Source of the DNA: UBA5078 sp033721235
GTDB lineage: Bacteria > Pseudomonadota > Gammaproteobacteria > Pseudomonadales > Pseudohongiellaceae
NCBI GenBank assembly: GCA_033721235.1
Contig: JAWWAY010000005.1
Coordinates: 143,593 to 207,592, forward strand
Reading direction: 5' to 3'
DNA length: 64,000 nt
A program made the position numbers and the translations under genes. Below are positions 1 through 8,329 of this stretch, in pieces. How positions within the stretch are numbered: the first letter of the stretch is position 1; the number at the start of each line of letters is the position of its first letter. Under the pieces are notes generated by a model. It made no database searches and was not told where the DNA came from. It was given only the letters and a program-made list of their open reading frames with translations.

Positions 1-377
1 TTTTCTGGGAGGTTTTCCACCGGCCTGGCAAAATGCCTGGCGTCCTCTGGCAAAATACTGGTGCCAGCACTCACATTAAGCAGCTGTCTGTCTAATAAGG
101 AACGCTCCTGCATGGTGCGACGCGTTTTCATGCCAATGATCGCAAGCGCCCAAAGCATTAGTATGATGCAAGTTTCCTGCTCTATGTCTTTTAGAATAAT
201 ATAGACGGAACGATCGGCAACAAAGCTTTCATCTTGCTGTTGCATGATTGCTTGTTGCTCAAGCAAGTAATCGGCATTGGGACGAATCACTGCCACATAG
301 CTTGCATGTACAATAATAACGACAATAATCAACGCAAACAGTTGATAGACTACTTCCGCCAAGTAATTTTTTTTCAT
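1..377 (-). CDS. Membrane protein, 3'-truncated by the window edge; possibly MotA/TolQ/ExbB-like
   Basis: The reverse strand opens with ATG at 377 and stays open to position 1, so about 125 N-terminal residues are visible and the C-terminus lies outside. The protein begins MKKNYLAEVVYQLF, has a hydrophobic segment at about residues 9-28 and a second at about 70-84 (ILMLWALAIIG), separated by a polar, Gln/Asp-rich stretch. It is the last visible gene of the minus-strand cluster that starts at 6451, 49 bases after the small acidic gene. The arrangement of an N-terminal helix, a soluble loop and a second helix followed by charged residues resembles the start of MotA/TolQ/ExbB-type proton channel proteins, which would fit an envelope cluster. 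That is inference from topology only; the decisive C-terminal helices are not in the window. Confidence 0.6.
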   Translation of the reverse strand, partial: MKKNYLAEVVYQLFALIIVVIIVHASYVAVIRPNADYLLEQQAIMQQQDESFVADRSVYIILKDIEQETCIILMLWALAIIGMKTRRTMQERSLLDRQLLNVSAGTSILPEDARHFARPVENLPE

Positions 378-426
378 TCCCTATTCCTTGTCTGCAATTC
401 AATTTATGTCTTTGTGGGTTTGTACC

Positions 427-675
427 CTAGATATCCGATGGAAACGATACACCTAAGTCTTGTGATACCTGTTCAGTCGGTATAAAGCGGCTTGGCTCTT
501 CATCGCTCGCTTCATTGTCACTCTCCTCATTAGAGGCCGATTCTTGTACTGCCTCTTCTGACTCTACAACCGCCTGCTGTTGTTCTTGTTCTTGCGCGAC
601 TAGGCTACGGCTGACCAAGACAAGCAAGACCACTAAGTAGAGCAATTTTCTACAGCATTTGCGTAAATAAATCAT
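427..675 (-). CDS. Small acidic exported protein of unknown function
   Basis: An 82-residue product. Residues 1-27 form a positively charged, hydrophobic signal-like segment (LLYLVVLLVLVSRSLVAQ) ending in a plausible signal peptidase site after VAQ. The remainder is a Gln/Glu/Ser-rich acidic stretch (about 28-61), then a short less biased tail, RFIPTEQVSQDLGVSFPSDI, that looks like the folded or interacting part. Its ATG overlaps the TGA of the upstream PEGA/SUMF1 gene (ATGA at 672-675), which implies translational coupling and makes this a real gene despite its size. I do not recognise the family. It probably acts in the periplasm with the neighbouring membrane-anchored proteins. Confidence 0.65.
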   Translation of the reverse strand: MIYLRKCCRKLLYLVVLLVLVSRSLVAQEQEQQQAVVESEEAVQESASNEESDNEASDEEPSRFIPTEQVSQDLGVSFPSDI

Positions 676-2789
676 GGGGTATCTTCCAAATAGCGAGCCA
701 CTCTAAAACCTAGGTCATTGCGCGCAGAGTCGGAAAAATCCCGGAAGGAAAGCCGTAGCTCTGTAATAGTACTATGGGCCCAGCTCGAGCCCTTAACAGT
801 GTGATAGCTTCCTGTGTCGGGGCCCATCGGATCTATCTCTACCTCGTTACCAAAACGAAGCTGAGTGCCATAATAATCATGGACCCACTCGGACACATTA
901 CCTGCCATGTCGTACAGGCCACGCGCATTAATATTAAATGTTGCCACTGGCGCCGTGCCAGCAAAGCCATCACTTAGGCTAGGAATATACTGGCCCATGA
1001 AGGCACTAACGGAGGTGTCGGCGAAGTTTCCCGAGCCATCGGGGGGCGGCAGATTCGCACCCCAAGGGTAACGAAGAGTATTGCCATTGCCATCAGTTCT
1101 AGCCGCCCACTCCCATTCAGCTTCGGTGGGTAATCTGTAGCCTGTGGCATCGGGGTTAAAGCCGGTAATATTTCCTTCTTCCACTACATAAAATGCTGGC
1201 AGACCTTCCTGAGCGCTTAACCAGTTACAGTATAAGGCCGCGTCTTGCCAAGAGACTTGGACCACGGGTTGTTTAGCGAGATCGAGTGAACGGCTCTGCA
1301 TAGTGCCCGAGGAGTGTTCTGGCATGAATTGTTTGAATTGAGCGTTGGTCACTTCGGTTGTCGCCAAATAAAAGGGACGCTCGAGCTTTACTTGGCGCAA
1401 GTCTTCGTTTGCGCGCCTCCCGGCTTCCCGTCGAGACGCTCCCATAGTGAATTGATCGGGATAAAACAGCTTAAGGGTCTGTCCAGTGACGGTAGTGATG
1501 ACAGGCTGTATGGACTCTAGCCTAGCTTGTTCAAGAGACTTTAGTGTAACTCTTAGCTCCTGCTCTAAACCGGGACGAGAGGTGAAACTACTCGTATAGG
1601 GTATATATCCCTCTTTCCTAATCTCAATTATCTGGCTGGCCGCGAGTAAGTCCACACTCTGCATGGCCGCCCCAATGAGTTCTCCGTCGATATACAGCTG
1701 TGCATCAGCAGGCTCGGCGATGACTCTCACAGTTGAGGTGATGGGCGTTAACGATACCTCTACGTCTTGCTCCCCGGCGGAAGCGATTTCTAGTGTCCTT
1801 ACTGCCCGCTCGTAACCACTCTTGAAAAGCTCTATCTCGTGGCTAAGATCGGGCGCAAGCTCTAGCTCTAAAGGCGTTGTACCCTTGAACTGTCCATTCA
1901 CTGTCACGTTCGCCTCGCTTGGATTAGAGCGAACCAGTACCAAGCCGTCGGCAGGCTCCAGCTGGCTAACAGGCAGGTCCCGGTCTTGTCCGGCCGTCAC
2001 CGCAATGCTGTTACGCCAGAGCTTATGGCCAGCAAGTTTAATCTCTATATCGTTCTGTCCCTGCAATAACTGCGCGTTCAATGGCGTAATGCCCAATAGC
2101 TGGCCATTGACTATGACGTCCGCCCCACTGGGCTCACTCCTCACCCCGATATTGGCCCAGGCCGGTGCCAGCTGAATATTAAGGGAGTTGACTAGCTCAC
2201 GCCCTTGAATATCGACACTCTCGACATAGGGCAGGTAGCGATCGGCAGCAATGCTCAGATCATAGCGACCAGACTCTAGGCTAAATTGTTCGATTGGAGT
2301 TGTCCCTAGCAATCGGGAGCCCATGTGCACTTTCGCACCAATTATTTCACCTGCCTCGCCATAAGCCCTTAGCTCCAGATAGCCAGGCAACTCTTTCAAT
2401 TGGTAAGAAAAATTTTGAGCGGCATCATCACCAACGGTTAAGACCTGCTCCATTGGCTCAAAGCCAGGATGTGATATCGCAATGCCATACTCGCCTGGGA
2501 GAACTAATTGTCGTCCCCCCAATGCAATGGAAAACGCATCCAAGTCTATTTCAGCCAAAGGCGGCTCGACTTGCACTGACACCGACTTAGCCGAGAGCAC
2601 AAACCAAGCCGCCGCTGCAGCGACTAGAATGAATGCCAAAATAAAACCATGAACCGCACGAAATCCAAGTGCGAATTTTTCTTTGCGCGCTTGCGGTGGG
2701 GTAAATTCGAACGGCGTAATGGTTTCAAACTCGGCATCATGTGACTCCGGCTCTATACCATTCGAATTGTGCTTTGGTGTATCTGTCAT
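672..2789 (-). CDS. Membrane-anchored PEGA-repeat protein with C-terminal SUMF1/FGE-like domain
   Basis: 705 residues. A cytoplasmic N-terminus (1-45) is followed by one transmembrane helix (about 47-66, rich in Ala/Val), then a periplasmic array of about four to five PEGA-type beta domains (about 80-133, 136-207, 213-278, 283-347, 353-417) recognisable by repeated units such as SEPSGADVIVNG, SNPSEANVTVNG and EPADAQLYIDG, each followed by a G-x-TP-type turn. Residues about 436-700 are a formylglycine-generating-enzyme (SUMF1) fold: FTMGAS, ATTEVTNAQF, YRLPTEAEWEWAAR, NVSEWV and a terminal LGFRVAR. The segment that holds the catalytic cysteines of true FGE reads VKGSSWAHSTITELRLSFRD here and has no Cys, so sulfatase-activating chemistry is unlikely; ligand or carbohydrate recognition is more plausible. 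It sits between the TPR gene (20 bases upstream) and the acidic small gene. Confidence 0.85.
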   Translation of the reverse strand: MTDTPKHNSNGIEPESHDAEFETITPFEFTPPQARKEKFALGFRAVHGFILAFILVAAAAAWFVLSAKSVSVQVEPPLAEIDLDAFSIALGGRQLVLPGEYGIAISHPGFEPMEQVLTVGDDAAQNFSYQLKELPGYLELRAYGEAGEIIGAKVHMGSRLLGTTPIEQFSLESGRYDLSIAADRYLPYVESVDIQGRELVNSLNIQLAPAWANIGVRSEPSGADVIVNGQLLGITPLNAQLLQGQNDIEIKLAGHKLWRNSIAVTAGQDRDLPVSQLEPADGLVLVRSNPSEANVTVNGQFKGTTPLELELAPDLSHEIELFKSGYERAVRTLEIASAGEQDVEVSLTPITSTVRVIAEPADAQLYIDGELIGAAMQSVDLLAASQIIEIRKEGYIPYTSSFTSRPGLEQELRVTLKSLEQARLESIQPVITTVTGQTLKLFYPDQFTMGASRREAGRRANEDLRQVKLERPFYLATTEVTNAQFKQFMPEHSSGTMQSRSLDLAKQPVVQVSWQDAALYCNWLSAQEGLPAFYVVEEGNITGFNPDATGYRLPTEAEWEWAARTDGNGNTLRYPWGANLPPPDGSGNFADTSVSAFMGQYIPSLSDGFAGTAPVATFNINARGLYDMAGNVSEWVHDYYGTQLRFGNEVEIDPMGPDTGSYHTVKGSSWAHSTITELRLSFRDFSDSARNDLGFRVARYLEDTP

Positions 2790-2809
2790 GCTATTTGCAA
2801 CCCATGCCC

Positions 2810-4312
2810 CTATATTGCCTCATCGCAAATCACAGTTACGCTGCTTCCGCTAGAGTCAAACCCTACTGTAAACTCTCGGCGCACATCGCGGTAACCTTCT
2901 CTTGAACCAACAACCACATAGTCTCCCGGTGTTAGAGAAACCACATGCTGATTGAACTGACCGAGCTCACCCACTTGATACAAGGTGACTGTTGTCACTC
3001 CATCTGACACTAATTGGATGTCAACGGGTATCTGTGCCCGACTTAGGTATTGTTCTAAATCATCAAGCTGCTGAGATAGCACTGGACCAGGATTAACGAT
3101 CTGTCGGCCGGTATAATACACCTGCACGGCTTGATCGAAGACCGCGGCGTCGCCTAGACGCAACGGATCCTGCAATGCTTGCCGAAGCAAGCTATCTAAC
3201 TGCTGCCTTTTTTGTGCATAGTCCTTTCCCTCGGCTGCAAAAATTAGATTAGGGTCAATGGCTAAAGCCTCTTCGTATTTTGCGACCGCCAGGCTCCACT
3301 GCTCCTGTTGTTGGTAGTCTTCGGCCATGCCTCTAATAGTCTGAATACGCGTTGTTTCTAGCTGGTCCTGGGTTTGTGCAATGGCGGCACTAGCTTCGGC
3401 AGAGTTGGGCTGCAAAGCCAAGGCACGTTCGAACTGAGTAATGGCCGCATCGCTACGGCCCGCTCTCAGTTCGGCAAAACCCTTGGACATAAATTGTGTA
3501 AAATCTCTCGCACTAACTTGCCGTTTAACATCTGAGATGAGTTGGGCGAGTTCTGCGTGATTCTCGTCTATGGATCGCGCAGTCTCTAATGTGACTAAGG
3601 CCTCATCTAAACGGTTACTGTCTATTAAAGTTTTTGCTTCGTTTAATGCCATTATTATCTGATCAAGGGTCTCGGCACGCTGTAGGCCCAAAGCAGCTAG
3701 GGCATTATCAGGGGCTAATAGTAGAGCAAGTTGGAAATTCTCAACGGCCTGCTCGGAATTGTTTTCTTGTAAAGCCTGCTGCCCCTTGGCAAGACTTTCC
3801 TCTAACACACTAGCTATGCTTTCTTCGATTGCCTGTAGCGCTTCTAATGCTTGCGTATAATGCTCGGTGGCGGCGGCAAAGTTTTGCGCGCGATAAGATT
3901 CATCGCCTAGTCTCGCCATTGACACTGCGGCGGAATACTCCTGCTCTGCCCACTCGGATGCTTGAATAGCATCTAGTTCACTCTGCAGGCTTAATAGCTG
4001 CGCCAAGACATCTTGAGACTCACTTCGTCTTCTGGCTTTTTGAGCTTCCTCGAAGGGGGACAGAGTAATCTGTTCTTTTTCAGCCACATTAGGGAGAGCT
4101 ACTTCCTGTTGCTCGGCGCGTGGCGTCAACGGAAGTTCGTAGTTTTCTACTACGCTAGGCAAAACAAAGATGACCGCTAGAGCCATCAATAGTAGAAACG
4201 CTAATGACGGCCACACATACCATGGGAGATTCTTATTGGCCGCTGAAGACATTGCGTTTGTCTGCAGCTCTTGCGTTGATCCTAGTTGTTGAGCGTCTTT
4301 GTTTTCTGTCAT
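2810..4312 (-). CDS. Membrane-anchored TPR-repeat protein of unknown function
   Basis: 500 residues. A polar N-terminus is followed by a single transmembrane helix at about 31-51 (WPSLAFLLLMALAVIFVLPSV), so the bulk is probably periplasmic. Residues about 115-390 are helical and contain TPR-like units: ALQENNSEQAVENFQLALLLAPDN, ELRAGRSDAAITQFERALALQPNS (first 20 residues shown are the diagnostic part) and WSLAVAKYEEALAIDPN. The C-terminal about 90 residues form a PEGA-like beta domain (VTLYQVGELG, LTPGDYVVVGSREGYRDVRREFTV). TPR arrays are protein-binding scaffolds. Gene order with the downstream PEGA/SUMF1 protein and upstream lipoproteins suggests one envelope complex, but no catalytic motif is visible and the function is unknown. 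Confidence 0.8.
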   Translation of the reverse strand: MTENKDAQQLGSTQELQTNAMSSAANKNLPWYVWPSLAFLLLMALAVIFVLPSVVENYELPLTPRAEQQEVALPNVAEKEQITLSPFEEAQKARRRSESQDVLAQLLSLQSELDAIQASEWAEQEYSAAVSMARLGDESYRAQNFAAATEHYTQALEALQAIEESIASVLEESLAKGQQALQENNSEQAVENFQLALLLAPDNALAALGLQRAETLDQIIMALNEAKTLIDSNRLDEALVTLETARSIDENHAELAQLISDVKRQVSARDFTQFMSKGFAELRAGRSDAAITQFERALALQPNSAEASAAIAQTQDQLETTRIQTIRGMAEDYQQQEQWSLAVAKYEEALAIDPNLIFAAEGKDYAQKRQQLDSLLRQALQDPLRLGDAAVFDQAVQVYYTGRQIVNPGPVLSQQLDDLEQYLSRAQIPVDIQLVSDGVTTVTLYQVGELGQFNQHVVSLTPGDYVVVGSREGYRDVRREFTVGFDSSGSSVTVICDEAI

Positions 4313-4356
4313 GTGTTTACTTCAGCGGCTACCGTAGTAGCCTGACTTCCTCTTAA

Positions 4357-5538
4357 CTAAATGCCGCCCGTTTCGACTTCGTACAGCTCGATCAGTATTT
4401 CCTTCCACTGAGCATATTGCTCTTCAACTGTACCCGTGAGCATAATCGTGCGATCGTCTAGGTCGATCATTCTAGGCGCAACTTCAGTCTCTAAAGACTC
4501 GCTAATTTCTTGCAATGCGGCGACGTGTATCTGCGCTTCAGCTAGTTTATCGAAACCGCTTTTAATGAGATATCCACCAGCACCAACGCCCACTATGCTC
4601 CCTGTTTCTACCGAGGCATTACTGCTGGATGCACCGGCGATACCACCGACTACCGCCAGGCCGCCGATTATGAGCCGCCGGCGCGCCGAGGCCTCAACTT
4701 CGCGCAAATTAATAACGGCATCGTGGCTTTGCTCCCTCCACGCATCGTAGGGAGTTCGCATTTGGCGCACATAGGTCGCATAGTAGTCCTGCACAGTATC
4801 GACAAAAAGATTGTCGCGTTGTCTGATTTCTTTTATGCGGTTCAGGCTAGGATCGTTTTGGGCTGGCAGCCGCTTAATTTGAGCGACACCTCGGTTATCG
4901 AAAGTTAAATACTCTGCAAATAATTCCGGAGCAAACTGCTTGGCAAATTGTAGCTCAGAGATAGTGCGAATCTGGCGAATACGTTGATCGTCAATTTGCT
5001 TGTTGCGATAAGCCAACAGGTCGTTGGCTATTTTATTGTATATTACCTGAAATGGATCATTGGCCTGCCTTTGCACAGCCTCATAATTAAACTTGCTAAT
5101 AAACTCTTCGTATTCCTTGATATACCAAACCAGTCCACTTGAGTCGCTCACACTGACCTTCAAGCGCATCGATTCGCCATCAGAATTTAGTATTTGTCCT
5201 TGCACATAGACGTCCATCGTCGTGGTGTCGCTTGGCAATACGCGAACAACGCCCCAGTTTCCAGAACGTTGGAGTGTTTCCGCCAAGAGATAGGGCACGT
5301 AACGAGATTCGGCATTGCGGATGGCGGGGCTTACCCGTTCCAAGTCATCGTCATCGAGCTCGTCTATACCCGGCTCAAATACAGTAATGCCCACATCAAG
5401 CAGGAGCTCCTCTTCTATTGGGGTCGAGTCCCTCACTACTTGAACATACTCGGTTGTTCTAACAGTCGTACTTGAACAGGCAGCAAGCAATGCCGCTAGC
5501 ACGACGAGTGCGATCGTTTTCACTCCAGAGTCCACCAT
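4357..5538 (-). CDS. Lipoprotein of unknown function
   Basis: 393 residues with a classic lipoprotein signal: a hydrophobic stretch (IALVVLAALLAAC) and lipobox LAAC with the acylated cysteine at residue 21, followed by SS, which by the usual +2 rule favours the outer membrane. Residues about 40-200 look like a globular domain (DVGITVFEPGID, NWGVVRVLPSD, VKVSVSDSSGLVWYIKEYEEF has a beta character). Around 285-325 there is a Gly/Ala-rich hydrophobic region (LIIGGLAVVGGIAG, GSIVGVGAGGYLI) that could insert into or contact a membrane, and the C-terminus is helical. It lies eight bases after the upstream lipoprotein gene and 44 bases before the TPR gene, all co-oriented. I do not recognise a named family with certainty. 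Confidence 0.8.
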   Translation of the reverse strand: MVDSGVKTIALVVLAALLAACSSTTVRTTEYVQVVRDSTPIEEELLLDVGITVFEPGIDELDDDDLERVSPAIRNAESRYVPYLLAETLQRSGNWGVVRVLPSDTTTMDVYVQGQILNSDGESMRLKVSVSDSSGLVWYIKEYEEFISKFNYEAVQRQANDPFQVIYNKIANDLLAYRNKQIDDQRIRQIRTISELQFAKQFAPELFAEYLTFDNRGVAQIKRLPAQNDPSLNRIKEIRQRDNLFVDTVQDYYATYVRQMRTPYDAWREQSHDAVINLREVEASARRRLIIGGLAVVGGIAGASSSNASVETGSIVGVGAGGYLIKSGFDKLAEAQIHVAALQEISESLETEVAPRMIDLDDRTIMLTGTVEEQYAQWKEILIELYEVETGGI

Positions 5539-5545
5539 ATTATTC

Positions 5546-6451
5546 TCAGTTCTCTAAACCAGTGTATTTACGATATTCATCCCAGAGCTTTTCACGGAGC
5601 GCTGGGTCAGGCTCTGCCATGGCTGCCTCGCGTAATTGCCTTGCGACGACATCGTCATCACGACCACTTGGAATATCATCAGGCACAGGAAACTGTTGGG
5701 CCTCTGCATTAGTAGTGCCGCCTATTACACCTGCGGGCCCCTGCCCGCCACCTGAACTACTCGCGCCTACTACTACCGGAGCAGCCTGAGAAGAGTCACC
5801 CGCTCCTCCATTGCCTGTGCCAGCTCCAGACACACCCGTGTCTCTGACACCATTCGCCTGCCCTTGCGCCCGCGCCCGTTCTTCCAGAATGAAACCATCG
5901 AAGTCCTGGTAGCCGTCATTGAGAGTTCCGGCGAGTATCGCCGCACGCTCCTGAGCGCTCATAGGGCCCGATGGGCCATCGCCTAGGCTTCCCGGTAAAT
6001 TGTCTAAACCATAATCGTCACCACTGGCGCCTGGGCCACCACTGCCATCTCTAGCGCTAGCATTGCCCGAAGTTCCTGCCGAGCCATTACCTGAGCGCGT
6101 ACCACTACCCGTCATGCCGCCTTGCCCAGTACTAGCCCCTGGAAAGCCAACCGACGCTCCGGGAAGGCCGCCCGCACCAACACTGACTCCCCCACCTGCA
6201 CTCGAGGCACCTCCAGCACTTGAACCAGAAGAAGACGAAGGCATTGGAGCACCGGGCGCTGAAGGCATTGAAGGGAAAGCCCCCCCTCCAGCTGATGGGG
6301 CACCAGATGATGGCATGGGAGACGAAGTGCCCGAAGTTGTCGGCATAGATGGAACGGAGCTCTGCTGTGACGAACCACACCCAAGAATTAGGCCCGCCAA
6401 AGCGCCAACGGTGAGCATTTTTGTCAGGGCTAGGCGTTTCATTACGTTCAT
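5546..6451 (-). CDS. Gly/Ser/Pro-rich low-complexity lipoprotein
   Basis: 301 residues, first gene of the minus-strand envelope cluster. The N-terminus has a lipoprotein signal (MLTVGALAGLILGC, acylated Cys at about residue 25, then GSS). Residues about 28-260 are extremely low in complexity: Ser/Gly/Pro/Ala-rich with repeated short units such as PSMPSAPGAPMPSS and GASTGQGGMTGSG, so most of the protein is probably disordered and extended. The exception is a helical C-terminus of about 40 residues with alternating charges (VARQLREAAMAEPDPALREK, then LWDEYRKYTGLEN), which is the likely binding module. A Met at residue 4 could also be the start. Compare outer-membrane lipoproteins that reach across the periplasm with a disordered linker; this role is inference. 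Confidence 0.75.
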   Translation of the reverse strand: MNVMKRLALTKMLTVGALAGLILGCGSSQQSSVPSMPTTSGTSSPMPSSGAPSAGGGAFPSMPSAPGAPMPSSSSGSSAGGASSAGGGVSVGAGGLPGASVGFPGASTGQGGMTGSGTRSGNGSAGTSGNASARDGSGGPGASGDDYGLDNLPGSLGDGPSGPMSAQERAAILAGTLNDGYQDFDGFILEERARAQGQANGVRDTGVSGAGTGNGGAGDSSQAAPVVVGASSSGGGQGPAGVIGGTTNAEAQQFPVPDDIPSGRDDDVVARQLREAAMAEPDPALREKLWDEYRKYTGLEN

Positions 6452-6916
6452 CCTTTTTCAAATGTGTCTTCAGACCCCTTCATAGTGAAAGCTTATGCCG
6501 GGGGATTCAATAGCTTCTTGGCATCCATACCTTCATTAGACCATTAATCTAAACAAATATTAGCACTGTATATTGTGAAACTTTCTTTACAGCGCCGCGC
6601 TTGGCTTACGCCCTTTAGATGGCGATATTCTTAGCTTATTTAAAGACTGGTTTATCCAAAAAATTACGACAATACATTGTCATTATTAAGCCCGCCAACT
6701 TAGTATTGATAATATATTGGGTCAACTGCTCCGAAGTCCAAGAATTAACGGATCTTTAAACTAAGCCGCTCTCTTGGGCGAAACTTTAAGCTATCTATGA
6801 GACCGTATTTGTGGAAGCGTTATTGCTCAATGTCAGGGGAATGTCCTAGCATTGCATCACCATAATCACTCTAGTCGCTCTGCCCCTACAGTAAGAGCTT
6901 CGTTTAGGGCACCCTA
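6452..6916. other. Divergent intergenic region between the lipoprotein cluster and mutM
   Basis: 465 bases with no convincing coding frame. It should hold the promoters of the minus-strand envelope cluster and of mutM. It is AT-rich around 6540-6740. I see no textbook promoter pair, strong palindrome or RNA gene. Confidence 0.4.
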
Positions 6917-7732
6917 ATGCCAGAATTACCAGAAGTTGAAACCACACGCAGCGGTATCGAGCCCCATATACGCAATAAGACTATCCGCTCGGTTGTCGTC
7001 AGAAACCCCCGCCTACGCTGGCCCATTCCCATAGACTTAGCAGAGCGCTTGATCGGCTCTGCCATTGATAGGGTCGAGAGGCGCGGCAAGTATTTACTCC
7101 TGTATACCCCGAGCGAATGCTTGATGGTTCACCTTGGCATGTCGGGCAGCCTTCGAATCACGGCACAGAGTGAAGCACCACTTAAGCATGACCACGTCGA
7201 TATTATCTTCAACGATGGACAGGTTCTACGATACTGCGACCCTCGACGCTTTGGGTGCATGCTATTGCTAGATGATGAGCCACTGCAGCACCCCCTGTTG
7301 AAGTCTTTGGGGCCGGAGCCTTTAAGCGATGCATTTGGCCCTCGACACTTATTCACCGCATCGCGCGGTAAACGTACCCCTATTAAGACTTTCATTATGG
7401 ATAGCCATATCGTCGTGGGCGTGGGCAATATCTATGCAAACGAGGCCTTGTTTATGGCGGGAATTAAGCCCAAGACCATGGCCGGTCGCGTTAGCGCTAA
7501 GCGCTATGAGGTGCTGACTGAATGCATTAAGACCATATTGGGACAGGCTATTTTACAAGGCGGCACTACATTAAGAGACTTTGTGGGAGGCGATGGCAAG
7601 CCGGGATATTTCAAGCAACAGCTGTTTGTATATGGCCGCGGCGCACAGCCGTGTAAGCGCTGCGACCAAATACTCAAAGAGCTTCGTTTGGCTCAAAGGA
7701 GCACTGTCTACTGCCCTAGGTGTCAATCATAA
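6917..7732 (+). CDS. mutM: Formamidopyrimidine-DNA glycosylase (Fpg/MutM)
   Basis: Base-excision repair enzyme that removes 8-oxoguanine and formamidopyrimidines and nicks the abasic site by beta/delta elimination. The product is 271 residues, the usual length. It begins MPELPEVE, so after Met removal the catalytic Pro2 and Glu3 are present, and Lys58 (RRGKY) is conserved. The C-terminal zinc finger is intact: C-x2-C-x16-C-x2-C in the last 30 residues (CKRC and CPRC). The damage-reading loop region VVGVGNIYANEALF is also present. It is convergent with coaD, from which it is separated by 16 bases. In Pseudomonas mutM and coaD are also close together, which supports chromosomal core location. 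Confidence 0.97.
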   Translation: MPELPEVETTRSGIEPHIRNKTIRSVVVRNPRLRWPIPIDLAERLIGSAIDRVERRGKYLLLYTPSECLMVHLGMSGSLRITAQSEAPLKHDHVDIIFNDGQVLRYCDPRRFGCMLLLDDEPLQHPLLKSLGPEPLSDAFGPRHLFTASRGKRTPIKTFIMDSHIVVGVGNIYANEALFMAGIKPKTMAGRVSAKRYEVLTECIKTILGQAILQGGTTLRDFVGGDGKPGYFKQQLFVYGRGAQPCKRCDQILKELRLAQRSTVYCPRCQS

Positions 7733-7748
7733 GCGCAGGAAATTCAGC

Positions 7749-8225
7749 CTAATCGCTTTCTTGCGCCATCGACTCTGCAACAATGGGATGGACGAATTTT
7801 GAGATGTCTCCTCCATAGGAGGCGATTTCTCTCACCAAAGTAGACGAGATATAAGAAAGATGTTCCGCTGGCGCCAAAAACACCGTCTCGATTTCCGGCT
7901 CCAATGCTCTATTCATTCCCACCAGTTGAAACTCATACTCAAAATCGGCGACGGTTCTAAGGCCTCGCAAAATAATATGGGCTCCACGCTCCTTTACAAA
8001 GTCCGTTAACAAGGTGTCGAAAGCGCAAACTTCCACATTCGGCAAATGGGCGAGAACTTGCTGAGCAATTTCAACTCTCTTTTGAGCTGTTTGATTGGTA
8101 GTCTTCTGACGATTAATACCAACCGCGACAATTATATGATCGAACAGCTTGGACGCTCGCTCGACTAAATCGGTATGTCCATTGGTAATGGGGTTAAAAG
8201 TTCCAGGGTAAACGGCTATTTTCAT
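7749..8225 (-). CDS. coaD: Phosphopantetheine adenylyltransferase (CoaD)
   Basis: Catalyses transfer of AMP from ATP to 4'-phosphopantetheine giving dephospho-CoA, the penultimate step of coenzyme A synthesis. 158 residues, the normal length. The nucleotidyltransferase motif is at residues 7-17 (GTFNPITNGH, His17), and the C-terminal ISSTLVREIA motif that binds ATP phosphates is present. Arg at RGLRTVADFEYEFQ matches the family. It is on the opposite strand to mutM, with the YheT-type hydrolase gene 104 bases upstream, and may be transcribed with rsmD-yheT. The other CoA gene in the window is coaBC at 25106. Confidence 0.97.
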   Translation of the reverse strand: MKIAVYPGTFNPITNGHTDLVERASKLFDHIIVAVGINRQKTTNQTAQKRVEIAQQVLAHLPNVEVCAFDTLLTDFVKERGAHIILRGLRTVADFEYEFQLVGMNRALEPEIETVFLAPAEHLSYISSTLVREIASYGGDISKFVHPIVAESMAQESD

Positions 8226-8329
8226 TGATTGTTTTTCCTAATTACCACGACCACGTGCAGCGCTAATTCTGCCCCTAAGGGTCGTTTTGAGCTCATGTTG
8301 CCACAAGCTTGTTCTATGCGCCAAGGCGC

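Noticed and set aside
6063..6485. Long plus-strand open frame opposite the Ser/Gly-rich lipoprotein gene
   Set aside because: It is a shadow of the low-complexity codons on the other strand; Pro/Glu-rich and without family features.
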